A stretch of DNA of 64,000 nucleotides from Membranipora membranacea (Eukaryota > Bryozoa > Gymnolaemata > Cheilostomatida > Membraniporidae): positions 19,828,025-19,892,024 of the forward strand of contig OU612070.1 in NCBI GenBank assembly GCA_914767715.1, in the 5' to 3' direction. Under the pieces are notes generated by a model. The model did not search any database, was not told where the DNA came from, and saw nothing but the letters and a program-made list of their open reading frames with translations. Below are positions 22,981 to 35,300 of the stretch, one piece after another. The position numbers and the translations under genes were made by a program. How positions within the stretch are numbered: the first letter of the stretch is position 1; each line of letters begins with the position of its first letter.

Positions 22981-24570
22981 TTTTTTATGCTAGGTACCTA
23001 GAGGCAAACGGAACCCTCACACTACTTTTTGTTTTATTTTACCACTTTCGATACTATCATCCTTTTTTTAAGAATGAATATTAGAATTAGGCAATAAACT
23101 AACTTCAAAGACCCAAAAAAAAGTCAATGAAATTCAAAAGATTGATTTTTGTTATTAATATTATAATAGGTGCTCCGGGTGGCCGGTGACTGAATTATTT
23201 GAGATTAGATAGGTGTAACCATGGCTCTTCATTCAGTCATAAGTATGAGTCTGTCAGCAAATGACAGCTTTTAAATTCATAATTTCCTTTCTTTAAAACT
23301 ACACGGAATGTTGTGATTTCAAGAAGGTGCCCTGCCGATAATAAGTATTAAATTACCCCCCTCACCCCCTATTATTCAAGCACATTGTTATGCTTTGTTC
23401 TACCCTGTGCACTGCTATTAAGACTCTTTAACCCAGTGCAACAGGTCGCAATAACACTCTTCAAACCTGATGAGGCATTGATATTCCTCTATATTTCACA
23501 CTAAAATAACAACCTTGCTCCCTGTGTCATAACCCTATGATTATGGGTGTATAGGTGCTTGGACGAGCAACAGAGCAAAGGTTGGTTTGTCTTCTTTATG
23601 CTCTCTTGTTCTTACTAATGCTTGAAGCTAATTATATAACCATAGAAAGTTAGGCGATGATCAGTTATGAGAGAGAGCCAGAGGAATCACGGTACACCCA
23701 TTGATGCAACCAGAAGATTATCACTCATTCCGAGATTTTTAGGAAGTCGGTTATGTCAATGGTCTGTAGTTTGTAGACAATAGGCTGATGATTCGAAACA
23801 ATAAGTATAGCTAATGACCATCTGATGCGTAACTACATGGGTCTGAATCATTGTGGTAAGGTGCAGCTCAGTCACCAATATCCTTCTCCAAATTATGAAT
23901 CATTCAAGTAAATATCAACAAATCTGCAATTATTTCTTCATAATTGAAACCATTATTTATGATGAAAACTTAAAACACCATCATCATAAAAGAGAAAAGG
24001 TAACCACAAATGTACTAAATTAATAAAATGACTCAAAAGAGAAAATATTATTCACACAGGAAGTGAAGCATGCAGGACTGCGGAAAAGCATCTCAAGTTA
24101 CCATGGAGGTGAAGTACTTTTAAGATGTTTGCAGAATGTCTGCTACCGGGCTAAGCCTGGATTATTAACATCAAACATTACCAATGGTAACGGAAAAGTA
24201 TGTAAACTTCCCAGAACAACACAAAAGGGGTCATCAGTCGCAAAAGGTTAGACACACAGTTATAACGAAAACATTTGTACAGAAAATGCAATTTGAGAAG
24301 AGAAATTCAGGGAAATAAATAGCGATGCTGGAAATAAAATGGTGCTCTGAAGTCATTGAGAATAATAAGGAAAAAAGTTTTGTTTCACAAAAAAATGATA
24401 AGAATAGAAAAATATCTTTGGGTGTACAACTTGGCAATTATACTGACTTGTAAGATTAATGATAACGTTGAACTCGATGAATGCTTTGTGAGGAGTGATG
24501 AGAGAGCAGAGATATGCATATAACAGACTAATATCAGCTGAGGATTATGTCCGCCCTCTCTCAAAATTTA

Positions 24571-27500
24571 TTAAAATTGAGAATTAATTCTAGACCAGTT
24601 GCAGGTGAGAATACATCTAAAGGCGTGTCTGTATGTCTGGTTGGTGAATGCGTAGAGGAAAACGTTGATGCAAGAGTTAACCCACGCTACGGAGATCAGT
24701 GTCACGTAGACTATGCCTGGTAACTGCTGTTTATAGTCTATTGTGAAGGTGAAGGCTATCGGAAGCCAGCACAACATGAACACTGTGAATATCGCTATCA
24801 ATCCCATGATTCTTCGGTTGTGCTGTCGCTGTTTTGCTCGCTGCCTCTTCAGCTGCTCATTAGAGATCGCTTTGGTGTATTTGCCTGGAGAACAGAAATA
24901 TCGAATTAATTTTGTTATTTAATTATCTAACTTATCTGACAGCTATGACACTTTACTGACCTGGCTGCCGTATATAGTTCATAATATTACAGCAATGATG
25001 ATATTATACAGGCTTGGTATGCTGGTTCTAGTTTTACCAGGTCAAGTTCGCAATAACACAAACTCGATAAAAATGTAATACCAAACAGTAAATGTATTGA
25101 TATTCTCTATTCACTAAGGGGCAGCATCAGACTGTCTTTGATCCATCCTCAGTTCAACGTCACAGATGCCACTGATTTCTCCCATGTGGCGTGCATCATT
25201 CTCGGAATGGCCATATATATGCAAATTGATGCTGTTTGCCAGCCTTTCTTTTGTCCCATCGATCCCAGAATTTGAGCTTTGGTCCCAAACATCCATAATA
25301 CTATAGCATTAACTTAGATGAAGGTCACGTATATTGGCAACCACCTATCGACTGTCGGATAGGCTGTCAAAACTTGATGTGTTCTCAAGTAAAACACTAT
25401 CACAGGTGCTTGACATTGTCATTTATATGTCATTGGGATGGTGGAGCATGATGTCAAACTTGCAATGATTAATACCAAGAACGACAGGTGCCTATCTGGA
25501 TTAAGTGCTTCGATGTTGCACAGGTATCTGCAAGTGGCATTCCTTCATCTGCAGCCACTTTTGTTGATATTAGAATGCCACCAGCAGCGACATGGGCATC
25601 TTTTGAGCACTAAAATAAGTGCTCAAGTGACACATTAACTTGTCACATATGATGTTTGTTACGAGGTAGAATCATATGGGAGTTGCCTTAGACCAAGTAA
25701 GGTTCATTTGCCTTCAATCAGAGTTGCTCCCCATCCACTGGTTACGCCGCGTGACCAGTTGATTGGAGCAACTGGAATGCAGGCAATCGGATTAAACTTG
25801 ACATGGGAGTTGCCTCCGTGTGAAGCAGTTATTTACCTGCTGTAGGGAGGCCGTTGTTATTTCCGTTGTTTAGCTTTGTCTCGAGATGCTCGTGCTCCCC
25901 AAAATCATCCTCATCGTCGCCAGCACTCGACATCTCGGACGGTCTGAGCGTCTCCTCTACTGTCGACGTTGTGTTATTTGATCCTCCACTGCCCGATGAG
26001 AAGTTGTTGATTGCAGGCTGCATAAAATAAAAGTACAGGGTATTAGAAAACAGTAAAATCGTCCGCTCAAAGGTAGTATTAAAATTAGGCAGTCTCCTGA
26101 ATTTGGCTAGTCTGTGCCCCCAGACTTTTGCCCCCCCCCCCTGCCCGACACCTCCCCCCCAACCTGGCCAACACAAACCTTAGGTGATACCTGCATCAGC
26201 TGGAAACAGGTACCACCTACATCACAGTTTAATTTCAGTTTTATTTTACGTCTATGACGATTATAAAGCCATTAGCGTAATTCAGTGTCTTCAACGGCCC
26301 TGGTTGTTGTAAACATCAATTTGACTGATAATTGGTCCATCAACTATATTATAATGTTGATATGTGGCTTTAGTATCTTGTACCATTAGCGTTTGATGTT
26401 TGGAAGTGAAGCTGTTTTGAAGATGCAAAATATATAGCCCAACCCCATTTCATGTTATTCATTGTAGTAATTCACTCTGTAATTATCTTATCTATGCCAG
26501 CATTTCTTGCTGGATTATTTCCAGGTGCCCAAATAAATAAGCATTGTACGCAAGCGAAGGCAATTTTCGAGATCTTGTAACGATTATCTTATTCTGTGTT
26601 ACTTGTTCGTTGCAATTTCTGGAATTTAATGACTTCAATTTCCCTGAATCCTAAACTTTGTATTAGGCCATGCCATACCCACAGTTTACAATCAACAACT
26701 TTGTTGGCATTCACAGGTCAGTTTAGAACAGGGTGAATCGACACAAGGAAATATGCTAATTAGTTTAGATTATGACATTTTATGCATTGGTTCTAGAATT
26801 TAAACTAAATAAGAGTATATCTGAGTTGTGAACCTTCTAATATCATAAATCAAGGTTTATGTGACTAATGACAAATTGCATCACCAAATTATCATATTTA
26901 TGTAGGCCCCATGATTATATGTGACTTGGTAAATTTAAAATTTCCATCTGCTCCTATTATCGAGTGTTTATAAAAGTCCATTACTGGCGTGTTTGCATGT
27001 TTGTGTTGAATTGACAATTCATAGTTATTATGGGCAAACAGAATGACATCAGCAGCTAAGCTGAGGTCATCGCTGAGACAAAATCAGTCATGTTGATGTG
27101 TACTCAGACATTTGGGGGGTCACATGGCTAAAGCGCTGAAAGGCACTATTTGGTGCATACAGCGATTGCACGAAGTTTGAAGCCTCAAGTAATTGCACAG
27201 ACAAAGTATTGTTTTTGAGTGCTATGCCATGGTCATCCACTTAGTTTTGAAAAGGCACTTCAAATAAAAATAAAAGTAACACCTAAACAGACTTTCCAGA
27301 TTTATACAAATATACATTCATATTTAATGGTTCAACAAACAGATGGTAAAGGTGATAGCAACCAAGTGGAATTGATTTGATCAATAATTTATAAAAGTTA
27401 CTAAAATATCGTAATATCCGTCCGAGACCAAAAGCACACACATTTATACCGGGTGTATCTTGAACAATTTAAGACAAGCAATTGGCAAAACGGTGGTCAA

Positions 27501-29669
27501 TTGATTTGAGTTATAATTATTGAGCTATTTTGTAGCGCTTTTACATCACTACTCTTACGAAATTGACGAAGGTCTTGAATTCTTTTCCCGATCAATAATC
27601 TCAACCTTAGCCTGTCCCTCAGATGATATCAAAACGTGGAAAACTAATGCTTTATTTCCGATCTGAGACAAACGGCAGCTTCACCTTTGGGAACATGCCA
27701 CTTAAATGTAGTAATATTAAAATAATGGCATGTTTCCCTGAGTCTCAAGATGTTTGAACTATGCACACTTGGTGGTTAAATAAGCATTGAATTTCTCACG
27801 ACATGGTGTTCCATGATCAATTCATAATAACGTCCCAGACCAGATCTCTGGAAAGTACATTTATCATCTGTCAACTGATTTACCCACAAGAAGTAAATTC
27901 CGTTGTGTTTTGCTGTTTTCGTTTGGTTACTTTTTTTGTTACACATCTGGAAATGCAGTTTCTTTGGTAATTATGATTTGTGTAATCAGTTTGTTCGGCA
28001 GCGAGATTATTGTAATGCAATCTATTATCACTTATGAATCTATTTATAAGTTTGTATACTGAGTGCGGATTGCTATTTTAAGAAGCTTAATACCACGACA
28101 AAACCTAATAATTAAGATGGGGCTAATAGTTCAATTGAAGCCTACATCGGTATCAGCCGGAACGTTAGTGTTTGTGGTATTAGTCTATGTAGCTAATCAC
28201 TGTCACAAAGCCTAGAAACTGAAACAATAAAGCAACGGAACTCTCGTCTATCATTATTAGAGATAATCTTTTCCTTTTTTTTGGTGATTAGTGCTGGTGT
28301 TAAAATTGTCCTGATGTGCCTAAAGATAAGTGATGGTTGACAGCCTGTGGTTCAGTCACAGTTATAATATGTCTTATCTAAGTCATTGGTTATGTGATAA
28401 GAGAATCAGTCAAGTTACGAATTTAAATGAATTTGAGTTTGTGGTTTTGAACTGTCAGCAATAGGCCACTGACCTGAGGAAATAATTAAATTTTTATTGT
28501 TCCGAAAACACCCACATATCAAGCTAACCGGTATCGCTGCAATGTAAGAAATTTGCTACTGAGGAAGCCTATCTCTGACAAGAATCAGGGAATGTCAGTC
28601 TGCTTAAGTTTTACCAGCGCATTGGTGTGTAGGCAAAATAGGCAGATGTTGTAAACATTTGAACCTGGATTGGTCGACAGAAACCCTCTTTTTAATTTTA
28701 ATGTATGTTCAGAAATTCAAAACATTTTTGCTTGGTCAGGGCAGTTTGCCAGCTCAGAGAGTAGCATGCATTCATTATACAATATGCACGAGTTACAAAT
28801 TAACCACCATAATTGTGTATAATTTTTTGAGGTGTCTAAATACTCAAAATCGGTACGGTCAATCAGGTTTGACACTTTATTATTTATGCTAGTACTACTC
28901 CCTTCCTTTATCTTCATAAAACCTTTGTCTATGTGTAAGGTTGCCGAGACTTTCATGTTTTATAACTTACGTCTTTGACAGTGCTACTGGTCGGTGCTTT
29001 AGGTGCCAGTTTCCTAGCTGTCGCTCTCAGTTTCCTTATAATCAGCATATAACAGATCGATGTGCCGGCAGCAGGCACGACAACTCCGCCCTGTGCCAGT
29101 CCAAGATTGATATACATGTAAGTGGTAAAGTCATAGTTTACAAAGAAGCAATAGTGAGTCTTTATACTCCAGCCTAGACCTCCAAAGCTAAGAAGAGGTA
29201 AAACGACAGCAAACGCCCAAATCCAGAGCAGCATGATTGTCAAAGGCACTGTTTTCCAGTTGTAGAGACGTGTGTACGTGTAAGCTCCCTTACAGATCAG
29301 TATATATCTGTTGAGGGCCACCATGAACAGGCTAAGCGTTGAGGAGACTAAAGCTGCAAGGGAGATGACTGCAATTGCTTTGCAGCCGATACTGTCATCC
29401 GCAGATTTGTCATGGTAAAGCCCATATATGTTGGTAGGTATTAATAATGCACTAATCACAAAGTCTACAAAAGCTAAATGAGCTACGTAAGCGTTATGTG
29501 TGCGCCTTAGTTTTTTACATGCTAAGACAGCGATTATAGTCAGTACATTTCCAAAACCACCGACTAAGCAAAGTATGCTTTGGAAGACAATGAGAAATAT
29601 CCTAAATGCATAAGATACATCGTCGAGGCCTTCCTCCGGCTGATATAGTATAGTGTTATTTGCACCCAT
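24571..29669 (-). CDS. Class A GPCR, melatonin-receptor-like (paralog 2)
   Basis: Seven-transmembrane plasma-membrane receptor; ligand unknown. Minus-strand exons: 29669-28971, 26017-25837 and 24884-24571 (stop), 397 residues. Intron phases are 0 and 1, exactly as in the paralog at 14558-16805. Exon 1 encodes the N-terminus with an N-glycosylation site (N-N-T), TM1-TM5, NRY at 120-122, and C96 as the likely TM3 disulfide cysteine. Exon 2 (60 aa) is a low-complexity third intracellular loop rich in Asn, Gly and acidic residues. Exon 3 begins with a strongly basic stretch (KRQRAKQRQHNRR), then TM6 (LCWLP) and TM7 (NSCINVFLY). Both paralogs share the extracellular motif PEEGLDD near the start and TIDYKQQLPGI before TM7. 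Introns are much longer than in paralog 1 (3.0 and 1.0 kb). Tandem duplication is clear; function is inferred from family. Confidence 0.92.
25700..25803. mobile_element. Short interspersed element with GCAGGCAA ends
   Basis: Left GTTGCTCCCC and right GGAGCAACTGGAATGCAGGC in inverted arrangement, ending GGATTAAACTTGAC. Same family as 12824-12926. It lies in intron 2 of GPCR paralog 2, about 35 bp from exon 2. Confidence 0.55.
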
Positions 29670-32340
29670 TGTGCTTCCGATTGTCCTGTCTCCGCTTTTT
29701 TCCTCCTTTTGTTGCGTTGCAGGTGGATGGAATCCCTGATTTATCCAAATTATATTCTGTTTTTCCTTGTATCCCCTTATCTATCCTTGCACAGCGTCTT
29801 ATTTATTATTTCCTGTCTGTCCTGTTGTCGACTGTCTTTCCTCTTGTTTTTTTGATGATCTGAATATCTATGATGTTCCTAGCATAGCAGTGACATGAGT
29901 AATGATGTTTGCGTTATGCTTGTAGAAGCTTTTAACTTTCCTTTATTTTATGGTAGCTTGTCATTGCCAATTTATCATGGTTTTTCTTGCATTAGGCACT
30001 ATCTGGATGAAAGTATATAATTTCTGAATAATTGATGGGTTTGGTTGCTCAGTTCCTATTGGACGACCAAACTAAGACAAAGATACTGAATGAATCTAAA
30101 AGAGGTGCAATAACTTCAAAGTAACTAACAGCAGGAGTTACAGTTTATATCTAAGCGCGTGCCAAACCACTTGAGATGATAAGTCTATAAAGGTTGTTAG
30201 AGTGATCAACGTAAGGAATGTCATCAAGTTTGATTGAAGCAAGTGCACGCTCTGCTCAAGCACCATTCAAAACTGTTTCTATTAGTTTCGTTTTTGGCCC
30301 TTCAGTAATTTGTGCCAAACTTATTGAACAGAAAATAATTATATTGTGATATGGTGTAGCCAAAAAAGTTCTTTGATCGTAAAACCATGGAGCTGGAATT
30401 TCCTTTGTTACACTAATCAGTAATCTTGATTATCGGATTAGGCTGAAAATTGGCTAAGAGTACTATTTGTGCAAATATTTAAAACTGAGAATAAAAGTAT
30501 AATTTTGGAGCCAACTAATGATTGAAATTATTTTTCTTTCTTGGAATGACTCGCTGACATGACTAACAAACATACTTCTACCTCCCCCAAACTTTCACAC
30601 CATCCACACTTCTTGATATTTCTTACAACTGGTTTCTTCCTATCCAAACTACAATATAATTACAATTAGTTATTGGAGACTTATGGTCCTCCCAGTATGC
30701 TACATATGATTATCTGATGGATTGTACCATGTATAAAAATTAACATTTGTTGCTGTTTGAACTCCAGAATAAAAAAAAACCTGTTTAAAGTAGAACTCAA
30801 CAACATAAACATATGAAGTTGTGAGTCCTTTAAACTGATAGCGAATAACTCCTATTTTTGACTCAAAATTTGCATGCCCATCATCATCTTTGATGCGGAG
30901 AGAAATATCCTTTCTTGTGCACAGGATGCATGCCTGCTGGAAACCTGGCTTATCTTCATCAAAGAGGCAGATGGAACTCTTTTTACTGCATGTGTATGTC
31001 CGGTATGTCTAGTCTCTCCCTACCCAGGTCATTTCCGCATATACCTGGCTAGGATGAGATTGAGTGGTGTACCAGTATCAATTCAGGAATTGAAATCCTT
31101 GCGCCAAGAATTGATCTTCCTCTACCCTTAACCATAAGACTCCTGAAATTGTATACTTGATATAATTTTAACACTTCAACTGTTCATCGGCTGAAAAATT
31201 ACTCATGTACTTGTTTGAGGATCCAAGAATAAACTACAGTGGCGAATGGCTACCTTTGGTCCACCAATTTAGGCGACAAGAAAAATTAATTGTTTATACG
31301 TTGAGGATCTATCTAGGCATTCAACTGAATTCATTGATCAGTGGTAAAATTCACAGTATGGTCATTTGTCAAGAAATTCCAGAAATTGAATCTAGCCATA
31401 AATTGGCAGTCAATGCATTGATCAACATTAAAATAACAAACAAATTTTCTAAACTGAGACAAAAATCTTGCAATTTGTTGGCTGCTTATGACTTGAATAA
31501 CCATGTGAGGTGAGGAAACTTATTCCTACAAGTATGCATAGCTTTATGGTTTAACAGATCAAGGAATTGTATTATCAAAATAGATTTGTGAATTTAGGAG
31601 TTATTTGCCCAGTACAAAAATTAATGAACCAATCAATGGCCAAACTCCAAGCTTACCCAATCATCATGATGCAAATAATTAACAGTGATTCCAGTACTTT
31701 TGTTTTCAAAATAAAAACAAAATAATTTTTGAATTTTCCTAAACAGTGTACTCCTGAAACCAGAGACATGTCTATTACAGTATTACTGTATAACCACGGC
31801 CAACCGTGCCACTCAATCACTGTATTTTCACACACCACAGTTATCTTGTGGTTGCAATAGAAAGTTGTTTAACACCGACAGAGTGGCGTCCATATAATGC
31901 TTTGGGGACGGGGTTGCTGAATGACAACAAGTCAAAGGGTTGCTTGTCAGTTGAGAGATAGTTCTTAAAACTTGTTGAGAGTAATGGATTATTCTCAGTT
32001 TATTCATCAAATCATCCTTCTTCTCAATGGTAGCTGTGCGGGAGCCAACTGATTCTATCCTGTCCCCTGCCATATGTGAATGGGGTGTCCTGGGCAGACT
32101 CTCTCACTGGGGCAGGTGTCCCCAGTTATTGAGAACAATGACAAGGTACTGGGAACACCCACCCCAGAGAGACTGCCCAAGAAACCCAACCTACCCATGA
32201 CAGCGTTCTACTGGCAGCCGGAGACATGATCAGCAGTACTCTATACCTCACTGCAACACTGACCTCCACAAAAAGAGCTTCTTTATCTCAACAGCCAAAC
32301 TTTGGTTATAATCTTTGTTGCGATTGCTCACTACTTGCAG
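29670..32340. other. Intergenic region upstream of both GPCR paralog 2 and the coiled-coil gene
   Basis: Divergent spacer of about 2.7 kb, so it should hold the promoters of both neighbours. Open frames of 85 and 102 codons (30874-31131, 31205-31513) show no recognisable domain or splice context. An imperfect inverted repeat sits at 32082-32184. No core promoter motif could be assigned with confidence. Confidence 0.45.
32082..32184. repeat. Imperfect inverted repeat about 100 bp long
   Basis: GGGTGTCCTGGGCAGACTCT at the left pairs with a sequence ending AGAGACTGCCCAAGAAACCC at the right. Inner GGGGCAGGTGTCCCCAGT also pairs with ACTGGGAACACCCACCCC. GC-rich against its surroundings. Possibly a foldback element; no duplication seen. 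Confidence 0.55.
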
Positions 32341-35300
32341 GTCCACCGGTGGCAGGTTAAAGTTCTAGCAGCGATGGTACGATGACAAATGGTTGATGAC
32401 TTGGAACGTTTACCTTACACGAGCCTGACACATCGCTGGAACCTTCACCAGAAGAAGCGATCAATCTACAAGTATCAAGTAAGTAAGTATCTTGTGGTCG
32501 CCCCTGATTCTTGGTACTGTGTGTTGTTAGAACTCTGGTGCATTTGGCTTAGGCATGTGTTTCGATACATCACTGTGAGATATGAGGTTGTGCAGAATGA
32601 GAGTAAATATACATTCAGTGATAAATGAGTCATTTTAATCAATACCCTGTGGCAGGTTGTAAGATTGAGAGGATCAGACCTGCAACTCCTTCAACTATGC
32701 AGTCTCCAAATACTCCTTTATTTATCTAAAATCTAGTTCCATAAATTTTCTCTCCTTTCAATTATTGTTACTTCATGATTGCACTGCATTGCGAATTAAT
32801 CTAAATGAAGTAAATATAATTTTTATTCTTTCAATTTTACAGCTGGAGTGGATACCAATTCATGTAAGATGGCAGACCACCATTGGGTTCAAGATCTATT
32901 TCCCCCAAAGTTCACATTTGAAGATCACTATGAGGTAAGAACACTTTTAATGTAGTCTAAGTGCTCAGACTCCAAGGCGCAGGGAGTTACTTGCGCAAGT
33001 AACTCCCTGCGCCTTGGAGTCTGAGCACTTAGACTACTTTTATGTTTCCTTTCAGAATCATCATATTCAAGCTATCGTCTGTTTCTCAGTCAGGAAAGAA
33101 TGAATATCATTTTGAACACATACCTGCTCATCAGGACCAGGCCCGTAGATCTAGGGGAGGCACTGCCTCCTCTAGAAAGCTTACTACAGTGGCCTAAAAT
33201 CACTATAATTGGATAATCCATGTTCGAATAAGCTCCTTGTGGATTTCCATTTGCTAATTATATGCATTAAATTACTTGGAGAATAGCTTACAGGTGCCCT
33301 CCTGATGATGCTTCAGACTCGCCTTGGACATTCGCCTCCCCTATCACTTTTTCTAAACTACGGCCCTGAGGACACTGAATATATACTGTTATTGTACGCT
33401 TTCAATTAGCTTTGTTGTTTGTCTGTGATTACTTGAATTTGATGATCAAGATACATTAAAAATGTGTAAATTAGAACTGGTGGTATAGAGAAAAGTTTCA
33501 ATGCAATATATCATATAGCGTCACCATGAGTTGTATAAATTGACAGGTTCTTTTACTTCCTTCCTTCTGTTTCAGCTAAGTTTACCAGTTGACCAGATGA
33601 GGACACGTTTGGACAAGTTGATAGACCGAGTACACCGGCTGGATACCGAGGCTATACGTGATATATACATAAGAGTTCTATCTATGGTTACTGCTCAGGA
33701 TAGAGAAAAACAAGCAGCCTCCAGATTGGTAGATATTGCCATTCAAAGTAAGATTCACCTTTGAACATTGCATGTTAAAATTTGGGTAGGACAAGATGAT
33801 GATACAGTGTTGTTTATTATGTGACAGAGGCTAGAAAAGTCATTACACTTTCTAGATATACTACATAAAGTCAATGAGCCTATCCTTGCTATTTGACTTT
33901 ACCATAGTTTGTCAACAATAGCTTTCAGTTTGCCCAAATCCGCTCAACAGAAAGAAAAAGTGGAATCGACTCAGCTTTCCTTGGCAACTGTCCTTCTCAT
34001 CATATGTTGAGTTAAAACTTGAGATGTTGGTGTCATGATATTGATACATGAAATGATCAATTTATGTGACATCGAGATCCAATATGGTCACCGTAGATGG
34101 TAAATTGCTGCCGATTAGCAGTTCTTATCATGCAATACAGCTAGGATAAGAGTTCTAACCAATAATAATTTCTTTTTACTACTAGCTGACATCTCCACCA
34201 CACATTCATCCCTGCTGCCAAAAAGTGACAGCAGTGAGGAGAAATCAACATCTCACTCAGAGCAGCTGTCAAGCGAACCATTGTGGACAACGCTAGAGTT
34301 TCAATTACTCAAAGATCACTATTTGAAGGAGCATGAAAATTTTCTCAGTATGAGGTATGTAGTAACAGTGTTAAAATCTGCAACAAGCTATCATTAGGAA
34401 GTAAATATTAGATGTAGTTCAGTTGGGCCAGTAAAAGGGTGACTAAATGTTGGCTAGCACTAGTCGTCATTGGCTTACGGTTGAGTCAGTTTGAACTGGT
34501 TTAATTACCACTATTTAAGACCATGCAAAATGGGTAGCTTTTCATCTTGCGAATACTTTATCCCTCATGGGTAGCAAATTTTAGAAACGATTCATTTGTT
34601 TATGAAGATTATTTTGTGTTATTGATTACAGAGGTGATATCGAAAACCTGAAGCGAGACAATGACACTCTTCATGAGAAGTGCAGCACTCTGAAGAAAGA
34701 TGCAAACCAAGCTCAAGACGACTTACACCGCAAAGGTATAAGCTGTTAGTCGATACTACATGGAAACACATTTAAACTTGATCTAAACCTGTGACCATAC
34801 TATAGTGATATACGTTATAGTGCTACACAGATGGATGGTGTACATGGTAATTCATGAAGTTTGTAGAATAGCTCAAGATTAATTTCCTAAGCTATTTTTA
34901 TCGCTACCATGAAAGTTACTATCACAACTGCCAATTTTTCATCAGACTGAAATAACATTACTTTGTGGCAAGTCATATGACCTGCAGGGAGCCATCAAAA
35001 CAAGCAAATAACAAAATCGAGAGGAGCTTTTTTATCTGGCTTTATCTCAGGAAGTTATGTGCATCCATACTCGAAACTTAGCCCAGAAGTTATGAGTGAA
35101 AACCAAGCAGAGAAGCATGATGGTTCTGCGGTAGTAGCCACTGTGTTGGCTCTGATTGACTGTCCAACACGAGCCAATCAGTGGACATACATAAGCTACC
35201 ATATAAGATATCTAGAAGTTTGAGACGTTTATAGGCTTGTCCGACTGGCCTATTTGCAGAGATGTAGTTTTATTGGCCTTCAAAAATTCATGTGATGTAG

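Larger units (their letters stand above)
16806..24570. other. Repeat-rich intergenic region between the two GPCR genes
   Basis: About 7.8 kb with no supported gene. It holds a TTAA MITE (17062-17447), a foldback palindrome with a 13-bp duplication (18392-18489), a mini-palindrome (19429-19467) and a 131-bp tandem array (22421-22980). The reading frames inside are short and show no family motifs. The 5' end and promoter of GPCR paralog 1 must lie near 16806-17060, but no core motif could be assigned. Confidence 0.5.

Noticed and set aside
25829-26176. A separate 115-aa gene on the minus strand
   Set aside because: Its second half is exon 2 of GPCR paralog 2, and the first part is intron.
30874-31513. 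Two plus-strand frames of 85 and 102 codons upstream of the coiled-coil gene
   Set aside because: No domain, no composition like real exons and no matching splice sites. Their length is within what AT-rich DNA gives by chance.
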